Shown here one piece after another: positions 1 to 8,104 of a DNA stretch of 64,000 nt; positions within the stretch are counted from its first letter, which is position 1; every line of letters begins with the position of its first letter. The notes under the pieces were generated by a model. That model was not told the origin of the DNA and ran no database searches. It saw only the letters and a list, made by a program, of their open reading frames with translations. Source of the DNA: Phycisphaerales bacterium (GTDB lineage: Bacteria; Planctomycetota; Phycisphaerae; Tepidisphaerales; Tepidisphaeraceae); assembly GCA_020847545.1 (NCBI GenBank), contig JADLBV010000130.1, positions 1 through 64,000 of the forward strand. The letters are read 5' to 3'. The translations under genes and the position numbers were made by a program.

Positions 1-2
1 GG

Positions 3-113
3 AGCATCGAAGGTGTCGAAGCAATCCTGGCTTTGCGAAGCAAATGGCTCAGCGAAGACGAGGAGTCACAACACTACTGGTTGGGGCTACCTCCCCGCAA
101 ACTGGCCGCATAA
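3..113 (+). pseudogene. Transposase C-terminal fragment (possibly ISKra4-like)
   Basis: An open frame enters from the left edge and ends at a TAA at 111-113, giving about 36 residues. The phrase EAILALRSKWLSEDEE followed by HYW resembles the C-terminus of ISKra4-type transposases, where EAIL-LR is followed by a short acidic stretch and a YW pair; this is recognition from memory on a short stretch. The upstream part lies outside the window, so it may be an intact element or a remnant. No terminal inverted repeat could be recognised just downstream. Confidence 0.4.
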
Positions 114-612
114 ACTGTCACACGCCCTGATGAATTTCACGATGGATTTTTTATTGGAATTTTTCGATCTCATCACCTATAATTATCTTTTACAACTCGA
201 CTGGCCGTATTCGAGTCTGCCGTCGGGGTGTTGCACCAGGCTCAGCACTCGGCGAAAAACCGCATGGAAACCACTTGACTGGGGTGGGATGATCTATAAA
301 TTACCGCATCTTCTTATACTTCAAGTCCAAGCGTCACTTTGTCGCTTGGGTTCGCGTATGAGTTGATACTGCGTGGGGGTGTTCAACCGGAGAGGCCGTG
401 AAGATCGAGCTGACATAACAGCTCATGCTGACCGAAACCCAGCAGGGGTCAGCCTGAGCGGACCCTGCGGGCCGAGGACGATCACGGTCGCCGGGAACAA
501 ACAGATCGCAACGGCATCAGCCGTGGATTGAATTTAATCGTGTTCACAGTTCAGTTTTAGAAGGCCGGCCAAGTCCAAATGACCATTGGCCGGATGTTGA
601 CGAGGTATAGAT
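114..612. other. Non-coding stretch before fusA
   Basis: About 500 bases with no supportable gene. The left part (about 125-215) is AT-rich and the rest is mixed, with short open frames that lack recognisable protein character, consistent with decayed mobile-element DNA next to the transposase scrap. The fusA ribosome binding site (GAGG, 600-603) lies at the right end. Confidence 0.5.
565..593 (+). other. Stem-loop in the fusA leader
   Basis: CCGGCCAA (565-572) pairs perfectly with TTGGCCGG (586-593) across a 13-base loop, 19 bases upstream of the fusA start. There is no T-run after it, so it is not an intrinsic terminator. It could be a leader structure influencing fusA translation, or a chance palindrome. 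Confidence 0.4.
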
Positions 613-2730
613 ATGAGTCGTGATTTATCCAGGATCAGGAACATCGGTATCGCCGCCCACATCGACGCGGGCAAGACCACCGTCTCCGAGCGCATCCTTT
701 TTTACACCGGCAAGACCTACAAGATGGGCGAGGTTCACGAAGGAACCGCCGTCATGGACTTCCTGGAAGAGGAACAAAAGCGCGGCATCACGATTCAGTC
801 CGCCGCCACCACCTGTCCCTGGAAGGATTACACGATCAACCTGATCGACACCCCCGGACACGTCGACTTCACCGTCGAGGTGGAGCGATCGCTGCGCGTA
901 TTGGACGGCGCGGTGGCCGTGTTTGACGGCAAGGAGGGCGTCGAGGCCCAATCCGAGACCGTCTGGCGACAGGCGACCCAGTACCACGTTCCGCGCCTGT
1001 GCTTCCTCAACAAGATGGACAAGATGGGTGCGGATTTTGATTTCAGCTTCAACAGCATCATCGAGCGGCTGGGCGCGCCGGCCGTCGCGGTGCAGATTCC
1101 GATCGGCCAAAGCAGCACCTTCCGAGGCATCATCGACCTGATCCGCGGCATCGCCATCTATTATTCGATGGATGAAAAGGATCGCGGCGGCAAATGGGAA
1201 GAGAAACCGATCCCCGCCGATGAGCAGGAGCGTTATGAAAAATGGCGTCACACCCTGATCGAAAAGGCCGCCGAAACCGATGATGCCCTGACCGAAAAAT
1301 ATCTGGCCGGCGAGGAGATCAGCGAAGCCGAACTCAAAGCCGCCATCCGCAAGGCAACGATCAGCTTCCACATGCACCCGGTCTTCTGCGGCTCGGCTTT
1401 GAAATACGTCGGCATCCAGCGGCTGCTGGACGGCGTGTTGGACTATCTGCCCAGCCCGCTTGATCTGCCACCGATTCATGGGCATGACATTAAAGACCCT
1501 GAAAAAGTCATCGAACGCAAATCCGATCCCGATGAACCGTTCTGCGGCCTGGCGTTCAAGATCGTCAACGACCAGCACGGCGATCTGACCTACGTTCGCG
1601 TCTACAGCGGCAAACTTCCCAAAGGCAGCCGCGTCCTCAACAGCAACCGCAACAAGCGCGAAAACATCTCGCGCATGTTCCAGATGCACGCCGCCGACCG
1701 AAACCCGCTCGAAGTGGCCGAAGCCGGCGACATCGTGGCGTGCATCGGCATCAAGGAAGCCCTCACCGGCGATACGCTGTGCGACCCGGACCATCCGATC
1801 CTGCTGGAACGACCAACCTTCCCCGAACCGGTCATCAGCATGTCGATCGAGCCAAAGACCGCCGGCGACAAGCAAAAACTGGGCGAGGCCCTGACGACTC
1901 TCAAGCGCGAAGACCCGACCTTCCAGGCCAATTACGATGAAGAGACCGGCCAGACCATCATCGCCGGCATGGGTGAGCTTCACCTTGAAATTCTTCGCAA
2001 CAAGCTGACCCGCGACATGAAGGTGGATGTCGTCGTCGGCAAGCCCAAGGTCGCCTACAAGGAGACCATCGTCGGCTCGGCACAGAACGTGCGCGGCAAG
2101 CACGTCAAGCAGAGCGGCGGTCGCGGCCAATATGGTGATTGCGTCATCAACATCGAACCGTTTGACGGCACCGGCGTCGAGCCTGAGGTGCTTAAGAAAC
2201 TCGGCTGGCAGGATGGTGTCGCCTTTGAAAACAAGGTTTTCGGCGGCGCGATTCCCAAGGAATACATCCCCTCGGTGGAATATGGCGTCCGCATGGCCGC
2301 CAAGACCGGCGTGTTGGCCAATTATCCGCTGATCAACGTCAAGGTCACACTGGTCGATGGCAGCTATCACCAGGTTGACAGCTCGCAGATCGCCTTTGAA
2401 CTGGCCGGCCAGCTCGCCTTCCGCGAAGCCTGCTCCCGCGCCGATCTGACGCTGCTGGAGCCGATCATGAAGGTGGTGGTGACAACCCCCGAGGAATTCG
2501 TCGGCAACGTCACCGGCGACCTCAATCGCCGCCGCGGCATGATCGTCAACAGCGACCAACGCGGCAACACCCGCATCGTCGAGGCCGAGGTTCCGTTGAG
2601 CGAAATGTTCGGATACACCACCGAACTGCGCTCGATGTCCACCGGCCGCGCCAGCTCGGTTATGGAACCGCTCAAATACTCCCCCGTTCCTTCCCAGGTC
2701 AAAAAAGCGATTCTGGAAGAAGTGGGATGA
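613..2730 (+). CDS. fusA: Elongation factor G
   Basis: Translational GTPase that drives ribosomal translocation and, with RRF, ribosome recycling in the cytoplasm. The 705-residue length is normal for the family. The G1 motif AHIDAGKTT is at residues 15-23, RGITI follows near 57-61, DTPGH is at 79-83 and NKMD at 133-136. Domains II-V follow, including the AGMGELHLE segment of domain III. The ATG at 613 follows a GAGG at 9-base spacing. The gene stands alone rather than in the str operon (rpsL-rpsG-fusA-tuf), and it ends in an intrinsic terminator. Its last 97 bases including the stop, plus 127 bases downstream, recur at 4161-4384. All five base differences within the coding part are synonymous. 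Confidence 0.97.
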   Translation: MSRDLSRIRNIGIAAHIDAGKTTVSERILFYTGKTYKMGEVHEGTAVMDFLEEEQKRGITIQSAATTCPWKDYTINLIDTPGHVDFTVEVERSLRVLDGAVAVFDGKEGVEAQSETVWRQATQYHVPRLCFLNKMDKMGADFDFSFNSIIERLGAPAVAVQIPIGQSSTFRGIIDLIRGIAIYYSMDEKDRGGKWEEKPIPADEQERYEKWRHTLIEKAAETDDALTEKYLAGEEISEAELKAAIRKATISFHMHPVFCGSALKYVGIQRLLDGVLDYLPSPLDLPPIHGHDIKDPEKVIERKSDPDEPFCGLAFKIVNDQHGDLTYVRVYSGKLPKGSRVLNSNRNKRENISRMFQMHAADRNPLEVAEAGDIVACIGIKEALTGDTLCDPDHPILLERPTFPEPVISMSIEPKTAGDKQKLGEALTTLKREDPTFQANYDEETGQTIIAGMGELHLEILRNKLTRDMKVDVVVGKPKVAYKETIVGSAQNVRGKHVKQSGGRGQYGDCVINIEPFDGTGVEPEVLKKLGWQDGVAFENKVFGGAIPKEYIPSVEYGVRMAAKTGVLANYPLINVKVTLVDGSYHQVDSSQIAFELAGQLAFREACSRADLTLLEPIMKVVVTTPEEFVGNVTGDLNRRRGMIVNSDQRGNTRIVEAEVPLSEMFGYTTELRSMSTGRASSVMEPLKYSPVPSQVKKAILEEVG

Positions 2731-2861
2731 TTGCTGCGGTTATTGGATGAACAAAATCAAATGGGCCGGCCGGTCGGATGTGACCCATCCAAACCGACGG
2801 CCCATCTGTTTTTGGGAATACGCTCGAGTGTTCCTGATTGACGCACCCATGTGGACCGATA
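2638..2861 (+). repeat. 224-bp direct repeat, copy 1 (fusA 3' end plus terminator)
   Basis: Covers the last 93 bases of fusA and 131 bases downstream. It matches 4161-4384 without gaps, with 13 mismatches by eye. Five mismatches fall in coding sequence and all are at third codon positions that keep the amino acid. The right end abuts exactly the inverted-repeat element at 2862-2995. Confidence 0.9.
2761..2813 (+). terminator. Intrinsic terminator of fusA
   Basis: An imperfect GC-rich stem built from ATGGGCC...GGTCGG and CCGAC...GGCCCAT (2761-2804) is followed by CTGTTTTT. It lies 30 bases after the fusA stop. Confidence 0.8.
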
Positions 2862-2995
2862 GTAACTGTTTACCGTGGCCGCATTGAAACCGGTGATATT
2901 TCGAGATATTTCGCGAAAATCGTGATTTTACTTTCGATATGGCTTCGCATTCCGTCTCGGTATTTACGAGCGATATTCTCACGGTAAACAGTTAC
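2862..2995. mobile_element. 134-bp MITE-like element with 16-bp terminal inverted repeats
   Basis: GTAACTGTTTACCGTG at 2862-2877 is the exact reverse complement of 2980-2995. The AT-richer interior has no coding capacity. Ends beginning GTAA recall IS66-type elements, but the family is not established. The flanking octamers (2854-2861 and 2996-3003) differ, so there is no intact target-site duplication. The left end coincides with the end of the 224-bp repeat. Confidence 0.65.
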
Positions 2996-3110
2996 ACTGG
3001 AACATACAATGCGAGGCGAAGGTGGTGACCATGGCGCGACGAAGCGGAAAGGATGATGATGTTGTCAAAAGCACTAGCTGCGTCCCCGTCTCATATCCCC
3101 TAGTGCGGGA

Positions 3111-3563
3111 GTGGTAAACGTGCTGGACACGCTCAGTTTTCGGCAAATCGACGCGCTGCATGAGTACCGGGATCAACTTTGGAAATCCGAGGGTTTGGAT
3201 CAGTCATGGATCGGCACGACCGCAAACGGTTTCGCTTGGGCGGGCACTGGCCTCCTCTATTCGGCGGCACTTGTCTACGCTTGGGGTGCGGCCGGAAAGC
3301 CCACGATGGATGTTGCTATCAGGTACACGGGTCAAGCGCCGAAATACGTCCACTTTGAGTATGGGGCCAATGGAGTTTGGCAACAGGCAGTCGGCGAACG
3401 CGGAGCAATGTGGATCATACGCGGGGCCGGAGAAGGTTTGCGTATTACGGGGATTCCTGTTTTATCCTCAGAATCAGCAATGGCGACGGGTGCTGCTGCA
3501 ACTGCTTACAATTGCTTCACTGTTGTAGCGCGTGCCCTCTTCAAAGGCTGGGGAGACTGGTAG
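3111..3563 (+). CDS. Orphan C-terminal effector-like domain of a lost Rhs/polymorphic protein
   Basis: About 150 residues from a GTG, with no obvious ribosome binding site; the frame is open back only to 3078. It is not a family I can name. A KYVHFEYG stretch near residues 84-91 and a later YNCFTVVARA helix near 133-142 give a His-then-Asn-Cys order like circularly permuted papain-fold domains (LRAT/PPPDE type); this is inference from pattern only. It is followed after 4 bases by a small acidic-to-neutral gene and then by a Rhs core fragment, the usual surroundings of displaced Rhs C-terminal toxin/immunity cassettes. It is probably a decayed or silent tip rather than an independently translated gene. 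Confidence 0.5.
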   Translation: MVNVLDTLSFRQIDALHEYRDQLWKSEGLDQSWIGTTANGFAWAGTGLLYSAALVYAWGAAGKPTMDVAIRYTGQAPKYVHFEYGANGVWQQAVGERGAMWIIRGAGEGLRITGIPVLSSESAMATGAAATAYNCFTVVARALFKGWGDW

Positions 3564-3567
3564 CAAC

Positions 3568-3921
3568 ATGGGTTTGCCCGCTTTGTTCATTCCAGATCGC
3601 GTCATGCCAGACTTGCCCGTAATTCTGTCGGGTGCGGGTGCATTGGTGACTTCTAAGCCAGCATCCAAAGACGATGCAGAGCATGGTTGGATCGCAGTGT
3701 TCACTTGCAAATCAGCAGAAGGCATGATCATTCGCATTACTTGTCGCAAAGCGACGCAACACCGGCCAGAAGGTACGGTAGCTGTACTCGAAATCGAAGC
3801 TCCGAGTTGGCCCGGATCGCGCGAATTACGAGAAGCGAACCGTTTCTTGGGGAAGATTGAGTTGACGCTACGACAGCACGGTGCTATCGACCTTCAAGAA
3901 GTTAAAGAGCATGTTCCATAA
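3568..3921 (+). CDS. Small protein, possible immunity partner of the preceding ORF
   Basis: 117 residues from the ATG at 3568; a GTG at 3532 in the same frame would add 12 residues and overlap the preceding gene. No signal peptide or membrane segment is visible. The sequence is mixed alpha/beta with a VAVLEIEAPSW strand and a C-terminal helix rich in charged residues. Size, solubility and the 4-base gap after the effector-like ORF fit a cognate immunity protein, but nothing in the sequence proves it. Confidence 0.5.
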   Translation: MGLPALFIPDRVMPDLPVILSGAGALVTSKPASKDDAEHGWIAVFTCKSAEGMIIRITCRKATQHRPEGTVAVLEIEAPSWPGSRELREANRFLGKIELTLRQHGAIDLQEVKEHVP

Positions 3922-3946
3922 ACTCAACAAAGAACCTTGGTTTCGG

Positions 3947-4160
3947 AATTCTTCGTATACGCTGCTGGCGGATGGCCAGCGGGATGATGTCATTGAGAAA
4001 CGGTATGATGGGAGCGGTTCCACGCCGACGAGCACCACCAAAATCGACTGGAGCTACGATGCCTTAAACCGGCTGACCCGTGAAGTTCGCGATGAGGGCA
4101 ATGATGGGGTCCAGAATGGCGGGGATTACAGCGAGACCTATGCCTTTAGTCCGTCCAATA
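3947..4160 (+). pseudogene. Rhs core fragment (YD repeats), broken
   Basis: One frame reads through typical Rhs/YD-repeat phrases (SSYTLLADGQRD, IDWSYDALNRLTRE, then DYSETYAF). It has no start of its own and runs out of frame into the copied fusA tail at 4161, so it is a truncated piece of a large Rhs gene. Order effector tip, immunity-like gene, core fragment is what serial displacement of Rhs C-termini leaves behind. Confidence 0.75.
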
Positions 4161-4384
4161 TCCACCGGCCGCGCCAGTTCGGTCATGGAACCGCTCAAAT
4201 ACTCCCCCGTCCCTTCCCAGGTCAAAAAAGCGATCCTGGAAGAAGTGGGTTGATCTCGGCGGTTATTGGATGAACAAAATCATATGGGCCGGCCGGTCGG
4301 ATGTGACCCATCCAAACCGACGGCCCATCTGTTTTTGGGAATACGCTCGAGAGTTCCTGATTGACGCACCCATACTGACCGATA
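4161..4384 (+). repeat. 224-bp direct repeat, copy 2 (displaced fusA tail)
   Basis: Ungapped second copy of 2638-2861, including a stop codon and the terminator hairpin. It lacks any upstream fusA sequence and is preceded by the Rhs fragment. Confidence 0.9.
4284..4336 (+). terminator. Second copy of the fusA terminator
   Basis: Same stem and T-run as at 2761-2813, unchanged in sequence. It would stop transcription coming out of the Rhs remnant before the kinase gene at 4434. Confidence 0.75.
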
Positions 4385-4433
4385 TGATAAAACAGTAGGT
4401 ATACCATCCGGTTCGGCTCCTCAGGACGGTTCC

Positions 4434-5516
4434 ATGCAGCCCATCGCGTCACCGATTCAAAGCGGCGTCTCCGGCACGGGCCAGACCCGCCAGGCCGGGC
4501 AACGCGAACAATTTTCCGCCGAAGAACTCGCCATCGTTTTATCCCATTTCGATATCGGAACCATCGATTCCATCATCGAATTCCCGCGCGGCTCAAGAAA
4601 AGCCCCCAAGTTGCTGATCACCAGCGAGCAGGGCAAGTTTTTGTTAAAACGCCGCGCCCGTGGCAAGGATGACCCGTTCAAAGTCGCCTTCAGCCACTCC
4701 CTGCAACTTTTTCTGGCCAGCAAACAGTTTCCATTGCCGCATCTGATCGGTACGCGCTCTGAAAACAATTCGATGCTCCAATGGCGCAACGGCGTCTATG
4801 AGCTGTTTGAATATATTCCCGGCCAGGGATATCCACAGACTCTGGAAGCTACCTTCGACAGCGGGCGCGTGTTGGCGCTCTTTCATAAATTGCTGCTCGA
4901 TTTCAAATCCGAATGGCAGCCGCCCAATGGCAGCTATCATCAGGCCCCGGCCGTCGAACAGGGGTTAAAGGCGATCCCATCCACCTTGTCCAGCGGCGAT
5001 GGGGAGATGACCCGGCTGTTGTCGTTTTTGCTGGAAAACTATCAAAAGGCGGCTAAAACGGTCGATTCGCTGGGGCTGGACACCTGGCCTCGTCAGATTG
5101 CCCACGCCGACTGGCATCCGGGCAACATGCTGTTTCGCGAAAATCACATCGTCGCGGTGATCGATTACGACGCCGCCCGTCTGCTGGCGCGGGTGATCGA
5201 TGTGGCCAACGGTTGCCTGCAATTTTCGATCATCGGCGGTGAAGAGGATGTCTCGCGCTGGCCGGACTACATCGATGAAAGCCGTTATAAGCGGTTTTTA
5301 CGCGGCTATGATGAGGTGATGCTCTTGTCGCAGGCCGAGATCAAGGCGCTGCCCTGGCTGATGATCGAGGCGTTGATCGCCGAGGCGGTCTTTCCCATCG
5401 CGGCCACCGGGTCATTTGGGCGGATGGAAGGGGCGAGCTTTTTACAGATGGTGCAGCGCAAGGTTCAATGGTTGTCGCGCAATTCGCAAAAGCTGATCGA
5501 CACGGCCGAGGGCTAA
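4434..5516 (+). CDS. APH-family small-molecule kinase (CotS/homoserine-kinase-like)
   Basis: A 360-residue protein of the aminoglycoside/choline/homoserine phosphotransferase fold, which transfers ATP phosphate to a hydroxyl of a small substrate. The catalytic loop HADWHPGN is at residues 224-231, with D226 as expected base and N231 for metal. The second metal aspartate is D244 in VIDYD. The N-terminal lobe carries a FLLKRR beta-strand with the ATP lysine. The substrate cannot be read from sequence; an antibiotic-resistance role is not implied. A PDZ protein starts 7 bases after the stop, so the two are probably co-transcribed. Confidence 0.85.
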   Translation: MQPIASPIQSGVSGTGQTRQAGQREQFSAEELAIVLSHFDIGTIDSIIEFPRGSRKAPKLLITSEQGKFLLKRRARGKDDPFKVAFSHSLQLFLASKQFPLPHLIGTRSENNSMLQWRNGVYELFEYIPGQGYPQTLEATFDSGRVLALFHKLLLDFKSEWQPPNGSYHQAPAVEQGLKAIPSTLSSGDGEMTRLLSFLLENYQKAAKTVDSLGLDTWPRQIAHADWHPGNMLFRENHIVAVIDYDAARLLARVIDVANGCLQFSIIGGEEDVSRWPDYIDESRYKRFLRGYDEVMLLSQAEIKALPWLMIEALIAEAVFPIAATGSFGRMEGASFLQMVQRKVQWLSRNSQKLIDTAEG

Positions 5517-5523
5517 ATTGAAG

Positions 5524-6279
5524 ATGACTCTGCGGATTGCCATTTTGGTGTGCCTGTGCGCGGTTGGCGCTCAAGGCGCGCAACACCTTGATGCCACAAC
5601 CGCGCCCGCCACCATGCCAACGACATCGCCGACTGTGCAACTGGAACAATTGCGCCAGTGGGTAACGGCCCTGGACGATGCGGAAGCGACCAATCGCGAA
5701 GAGGCATTTGGCCTGTTGCTTGGGTTGAACCGGGCGGATTTGCCGGCGTTGCGTGGTGTGGCAGGTGAATTTCATCCCCTTTCTCCATCGCAGGCGGCCG
5801 CGTTGCATCAGGTGGTGGTGCATGTTTATTTGACGGGTGAAAAATATGAGGCCAATCGGCAGGCCGGTTTTCTGGGGGTTCGGTTGGGGGATGTCATCGA
5901 ATTGAATTCGTCCACCGGCGATGAGCCACCCGCCGGCCCGCGCGCGGGTGTGGTGATCATCGACCGGATGCCGGGATTTTGCGGATATCGCGCCTTGCGG
6001 GATGGAGACATCATTGTGGCCGTCACCGACCGACCGGCGACGCTGATTTCATCATTGGAAAACTTTCGCGCGGTCATCCAGTCATTTGCGGCCGGTCAGA
6101 CGATCCACATGCAGGTCATCCGACAGGGCCGGCTGGTTCGCACCGAGGCGGTGCTGGATGGCACGCCGATACAGGCCGACCAGATGCCGCTGGAAAAAAT
6201 GCTGCATGACCGCCAGGAAAACGCGGAAATTCACTGGCAGAAGCAGTTTGGCGCATTATTAATGCAGCCGTCTACATAG
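5524..6279 (+). CDS. Secreted PDZ-domain protein
   Basis: 251 residues from the ATG at 5524; a TTG at 5518 would add two. An N-terminal signal peptide (about 1-19, ending AQG-AQ) is followed by a Thr/Pro/Ala linker. A helical region reaches about residue 115, and a PDZ-like domain (about 118-215) has the loop FLGVRLGDV, a GYRALRDGDIIVAV strand and a TIHMQVIRQG strand typical of DegP/RseP PDZ modules. There is no protease domain, so it is probably a periplasmic binding or scaffold protein. It directly follows the APH-type kinase. Confidence 0.7.
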   Translation: MTLRIAILVCLCAVGAQGAQHLDATTAPATMPTTSPTVQLEQLRQWVTALDDAEATNREEAFGLLLGLNRADLPALRGVAGEFHPLSPSQAAALHQVVVHVYLTGEKYEANRQAGFLGVRLGDVIELNSSTGDEPPAGPRAGVVIIDRMPGFCGYRALRDGDIIVAVTDRPATLISSLENFRAVIQSFAAGQTIHMQVIRQGRLVRTEAVLDGTPIQADQMPLEKMLHDRQENAEIHWQKQFGALLMQPST

Positions 6280-6326
6280 ACGCCGCTGTATACGTCCGGG
6301 GCAAATTCGGATATCTTTTCGGGCCT

Positions 6327-7226
6327 GTGTCTGGACCAGATTCCGTCGAACAATCCGTGCCAAAGATGCTGGACGTTCCGCTATTGTTGGAACGCAGCCA
6401 CCCATTGCCGCGCCGAAACTGGATGCGATATGCGGTGGTGGCCTTTGTCGTGTTGATTCTGTTCGGCTCCATCGCCGGCAACAACACCCCGCAATTCCAG
6501 ACCGCCCTGCGGTTGATCTCAGCGTTTTTGATGGTGGTTCTGGTGGCGGTGATGGGGTTGGTGATGTATCTCACTGTCCGCGACCATCGCGCCGAGCAAA
6601 ACCGCATGTTGGCACTGGAAGAGATGGTGCAACTGCGGCGATGGGAACCGGCCGCGACGATGCTGGATCAGACCCTCTCCCGCCCGATGCTCAATCCGTA
6701 CAACCACGCCCAGGCGCTGCTCTATTTGTCCACCGTCCTGGCGCGCTATCATCGTTATGAGGATGCCATCGCGGTGCATGATTACCTGCTGGATGTGTTG
6801 CATCTCGAAGGCCCGGCGGGGTTTGCCGCGCGGCTGGGGCGTGCGATGAGCATGGTGCATGAGGATCATCTGGTGGATGCCGACCGTGCGATCTCCGAAT
6901 TGAGGCGCATGTCGGGCGATGAATCGGCCGGGCTGACATTGATCGAGATTTACCGCGATGTGAAGACCGGCCATCCGGCCGAGGCGATTGACCTGTTCAC
7001 CGGCCGGCGCGACCTGCTTCGCGGCCAACTGGGGCATCGTTTTGCCGATGCGTGTGTGCTGGCGGCAAAGGCGTATGATCTGGTCGGCCAGAGCGACCGT
7101 GCGGCGACGGCCTATCGCGATGCGACGATACTGTCGCCGGTGGTGGAATTGAACCGTCGCTATCCAGAGGTGACAAAGCTGGCGGAAAAATATCCCGCCG
7201 CCACGGTCCCGTCCGAGGCGGCATAA
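6327..7226 (+). CDS. Membrane protein with TPR-like helical repeats (first of a pair)
   Basis: About 299 residues from a GTG; an in-frame ATG at 6366 is an alternative. Two adjacent membrane segments lie near residues 35-50 and 60-82. The rest is helical with TPR-like pairs (AQALLYLSTVLARYHRYEDAI, ADACVLAAKAYDLVGQSDRA). It sits 28 bases ahead of a second protein of the same design, suggesting a pair working together at the membrane. No catalytic motif is seen and the function is unknown. Confidence 0.7.
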   Translation: MSGPDSVEQSVPKMLDVPLLLERSHPLPRRNWMRYAVVAFVVLILFGSIAGNNTPQFQTALRLISAFLMVVLVAVMGLVMYLTVRDHRAEQNRMLALEEMVQLRRWEPAATMLDQTLSRPMLNPYNHAQALLYLSTVLARYHRYEDAIAVHDYLLDVLHLEGPAGFAARLGRAMSMVHEDHLVDADRAISELRRMSGDESAGLTLIEIYRDVKTGHPAEAIDLFTGRRDLLRGQLGHRFADACVLAAKAYDLVGQSDRAATAYRDATILSPVVELNRRYPEVTKLAEKYPAATVPSEAA

Positions 7227-7254
7227 AAGGTTACGCAAGACGAGTGATTTGAAC

Positions 7255-8085
7255 ATGCTCGACGAAGACATTGCCATCTCACGCTTTCGACGCGATTTGC
7301 TGCTGGGGATGGTGGTGCGCGCCCTGTTGCTGGCGGGGGCGCTGGTCGCGATAGGCGTGGCCCCATTTTCATCACGGCTGGATGGGGGGATGCTGTTGCT
7401 GATCGTTGGTGGCATCTGGCTGGCGCTCAGTTATCAGAGCATGAAAGGTTCGCGTCTGGCCGCCCGCTCCCCATCATTGATCGCCATGGGGGATTTTGAT
7501 GAGGCCGAACGACAGATCGAAGAGGCGTTGCGGAGTTTTTCCATCTTCCGCGCCGCCAAATTGATGTCGTTGCATCATCTGGCGATGCTGCGGCATGCCC
7601 AGCGGCGCTGGCAGGAGTCGGCGATGCTGGCGAAGGCCGTGCTGCGGCAGCGGCTGGGGGCGTTGCGCGGGTTGTCCAGATCAATGCGGCTGATTCTGGC
7701 CGATTCATTGTTGGAAATGGACGACACGCATGGGGCGTATCAGGCCATTTCAGGACTGTATAACGAGCGTTTGGCGCTGGGCGAGGCGATGAATCTTCAA
7801 CTGGTGCAACTGGATTATCTCTGGCGCATTCGCGCCTGGCAGGAGATGTTTCACAATGTCGCCGCCAAGGTGCAGTTGGCCGAGTTGATGCCCACGGGAG
7901 GGGCGGCCCGTTCACAGGCGTTGATGGCGCTGGCCGCCCGAAAAGTCGGCCGTGAGGATTGGACCGCATGGTTGATGGAACGGGCGCAGTTGTTGGTCGA
8001 TCCATTCCAATTGGTACTCGAACGTCCGGTTCTGGCTGAACTTTGGACGATAACGCCGCAAACAACGGCACAATTGAAACAATAA
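7255..8085 (+). CDS. Membrane protein with TPR-like helical repeats (second of a pair)
   Basis: 276 residues from the ATG at 7255; a TTG at 7249 is possible. Two hydrophobic segments (about 18-35 and 42-60) are followed by helical repeats such as FDEAERQIEEALRSF and QRRWQESAMLAKAVL. It mirrors the upstream gene in topology although the sequences have diverged. A flavoenzyme gene starts 19 bases later. The specific function is unknown. Confidence 0.7.
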   Translation: MLDEDIAISRFRRDLLLGMVVRALLLAGALVAIGVAPFSSRLDGGMLLLIVGGIWLALSYQSMKGSRLAARSPSLIAMGDFDEAERQIEEALRSFSIFRAAKLMSLHHLAMLRHAQRRWQESAMLAKAVLRQRLGALRGLSRSMRLILADSLLEMDDTHGAYQAISGLYNERLALGEAMNLQLVQLDYLWRIRAWQEMFHNVAAKVQLAELMPTGGAARSQALMALAARKVGREDWTAWLMERAQLLVDPFQLVLERPVLAELWTITPQTTAQLKQ

Positions 8086-8104
8086 AACAAGAAAGGGTGC
8101 GGGT

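Noticed and set aside
13-366. 117-codon ORF at the left edge
   Set aside because: Overlaps the better transposase-like frame at 3-113 and shows no protein character.
625-2559. Long minus-strand open frame (644 codons) opposite fusA
   Set aside because: Composition shadow of a high-GC coding strand; Val/Asp/His/Ala-rich with no domain; fusA is certain.
3881-4273. A 130-codon ORF combining Rhs and fusA-tail sequence as a real fusion gene
   Set aside because: The second part is the fusA tail read out of frame, and the first part lacks a start; it is a junction artefact of the rearrangement.
4434-5516. APH-type kinase as an antibiotic-resistance gene of the island
   Set aside because: It lies outside the repeat-bracketed segment, matches neighbouring base use and resembles general CotS/homoserine-kinase-like enzymes.
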